6,137 nucleotides of DNA, from positions 1 to 6,137 of the forward strand of contig CAMNLS010000085.1 in NCBI GenBank assembly GCA_946543495.1. The letters run 5' to 3'. The notes beneath the pieces are model-generated. The model was given only the letters and a program-made list of their open reading frames with translations. It ran no database searches and was not told where the DNA came from. The stretch is from an uncultured Selenomonadales bacterium. Lineage in GTDB: Bacteria; Bacillota; Negativicutes; Selenomonadales; Selenomonadaceae. Position 1 is the stretch's first letter, and every line of letters starts with the position of its first letter. The position numbers and the translations under genes were made by a program. Positions 6,036-6,137 of this stretch are shown here, piece after piece.

Positions 6036-6137
6036 AGAATTTGCAGACAAGTCACGGATAATCATCGTGACGGGCATGAGCGGTAGCGGTAAAACTCAGG
6101 CTTGCCGATACCTTGAAGACTTAGGATATTTTTGCGT
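6022..6137 (+). CDS. rapZ: RapZ/YvcJ family nucleotide-binding protein (N-terminal fragment, cut by window edge)
   Basis: RapZ in E. coli is an adaptor that controls decay of the small RNA GlmZ and so the level of glucosamine-6-phosphate synthase. The Firmicute homologue YvcJ binds and hydrolyses nucleotides and affects competence. Only 38 codons are visible. They contain a P-loop, GMSGSGKT (residues 18-25), directly followed by the family pattern QACRYLEDLGYFCV. This start sequence is characteristic of the family; the rest, including the C-terminal RNA-binding domain, is outside the window. The ATG at 6022 has AAGGA (6008-6012) 9 bases upstream, within the end of the HAD gene. It overlaps that gene by 14 bases in a different frame, which points to translational coupling. 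In many Firmicutes rapZ is followed by yvcK and whiA; that could be seen just to the right. Confidence 0.9.
   Translation, partial: MEETKEFADKSRIIIVTGMSGSGKTQACRYLEDLGYFC

Noticed and set aside
1..6137. CRISPR repeats, tRNA or rRNA genes, insertion sequences, prophage or defence genes.
   Set aside because: No regularly spaced repeats, tRNA-like cloverleaf, transposase-like frame or terminal inverted repeats were seen. Nearly all the DNA is taken up by housekeeping genes with short gaps.

Overview
The window is an ordinary housekeeping stretch of a bacterial chromosome. It carries six protein-coding genes in short, compactly spaced units, with no RNA gene, insertion sequence, phage gene or CRISPR array that I can see. 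Base composition is near balanced. Genes start with Shine-Dalgarno sequences of the GGAG/AAGGA type and have sigma-70-like promoters. The protein sequences look Firmicutes-like: SecA resembles the Bacillus SecA, Obg has a full OCT domain, and the RapZ/YvcJ start has the GMSGSGKT form. An anaerobic Firmicute, possibly of the Negativicutes, is my best guess, but this rests on recalled sequence resemblance and is not firm.

Layout, left to right. (1) Positions 1-1504, minus strand: the N-terminal 501 codons of secA, running off the left edge. (2) Positions 1505-1585: a gap that holds both the terminator of the next gene and a candidate secA promoter, which overlap. (3) Positions 1586-2824, minus strand: ugd, UDP-glucose 6-dehydrogenase, with a TTG start. 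(4) Positions 2825-2959: a divergent control region with one promoter for ugd and a near-consensus promoter for obg. (5) Positions 2960-4240, plus strand: obg, the ribosome-assembly GTPase. (6) Positions 4241-4342: a convergent gap with a perfect 7-bp-arm palindrome, a doubtful small ORF and no recognisable terminator. (7) Positions 4343-5080, minus strand: a short methylenetetrahydrofolate reductase (metF-like). (8) Positions 5081-5213: a second divergent control region with a nine-base T/A tract between two good promoters. (9) Positions 5214-6035, plus strand: a Cof-type HAD phosphatase, overlapped by 14 bases by (10) rapZ, which starts at 6022 and runs off the right edge.

The genes do not form one pathway. 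SecA drives protein export, Obg acts in ribosome assembly and growth control, MetF in one-carbon metabolism, Ugd makes UDP-glucuronate for surface polysaccharide, and the HAD protein plus RapZ form a translationally coupled pair. RapZ is tied to aminosugar control in enterobacteria, so an envelope or sugar-phosphate theme for that pair is possible but inferred.

I found no convincing new system. The most interesting signals are regulatory. The regions upstream of secA and ugd share three conserved blocks in the same order and orientation, which suggests a duplicated promoter segment flanking ugd. This comparison also raises doubt about the secA start codon. The gap between obg and metF has unexplained dyad symmetry.
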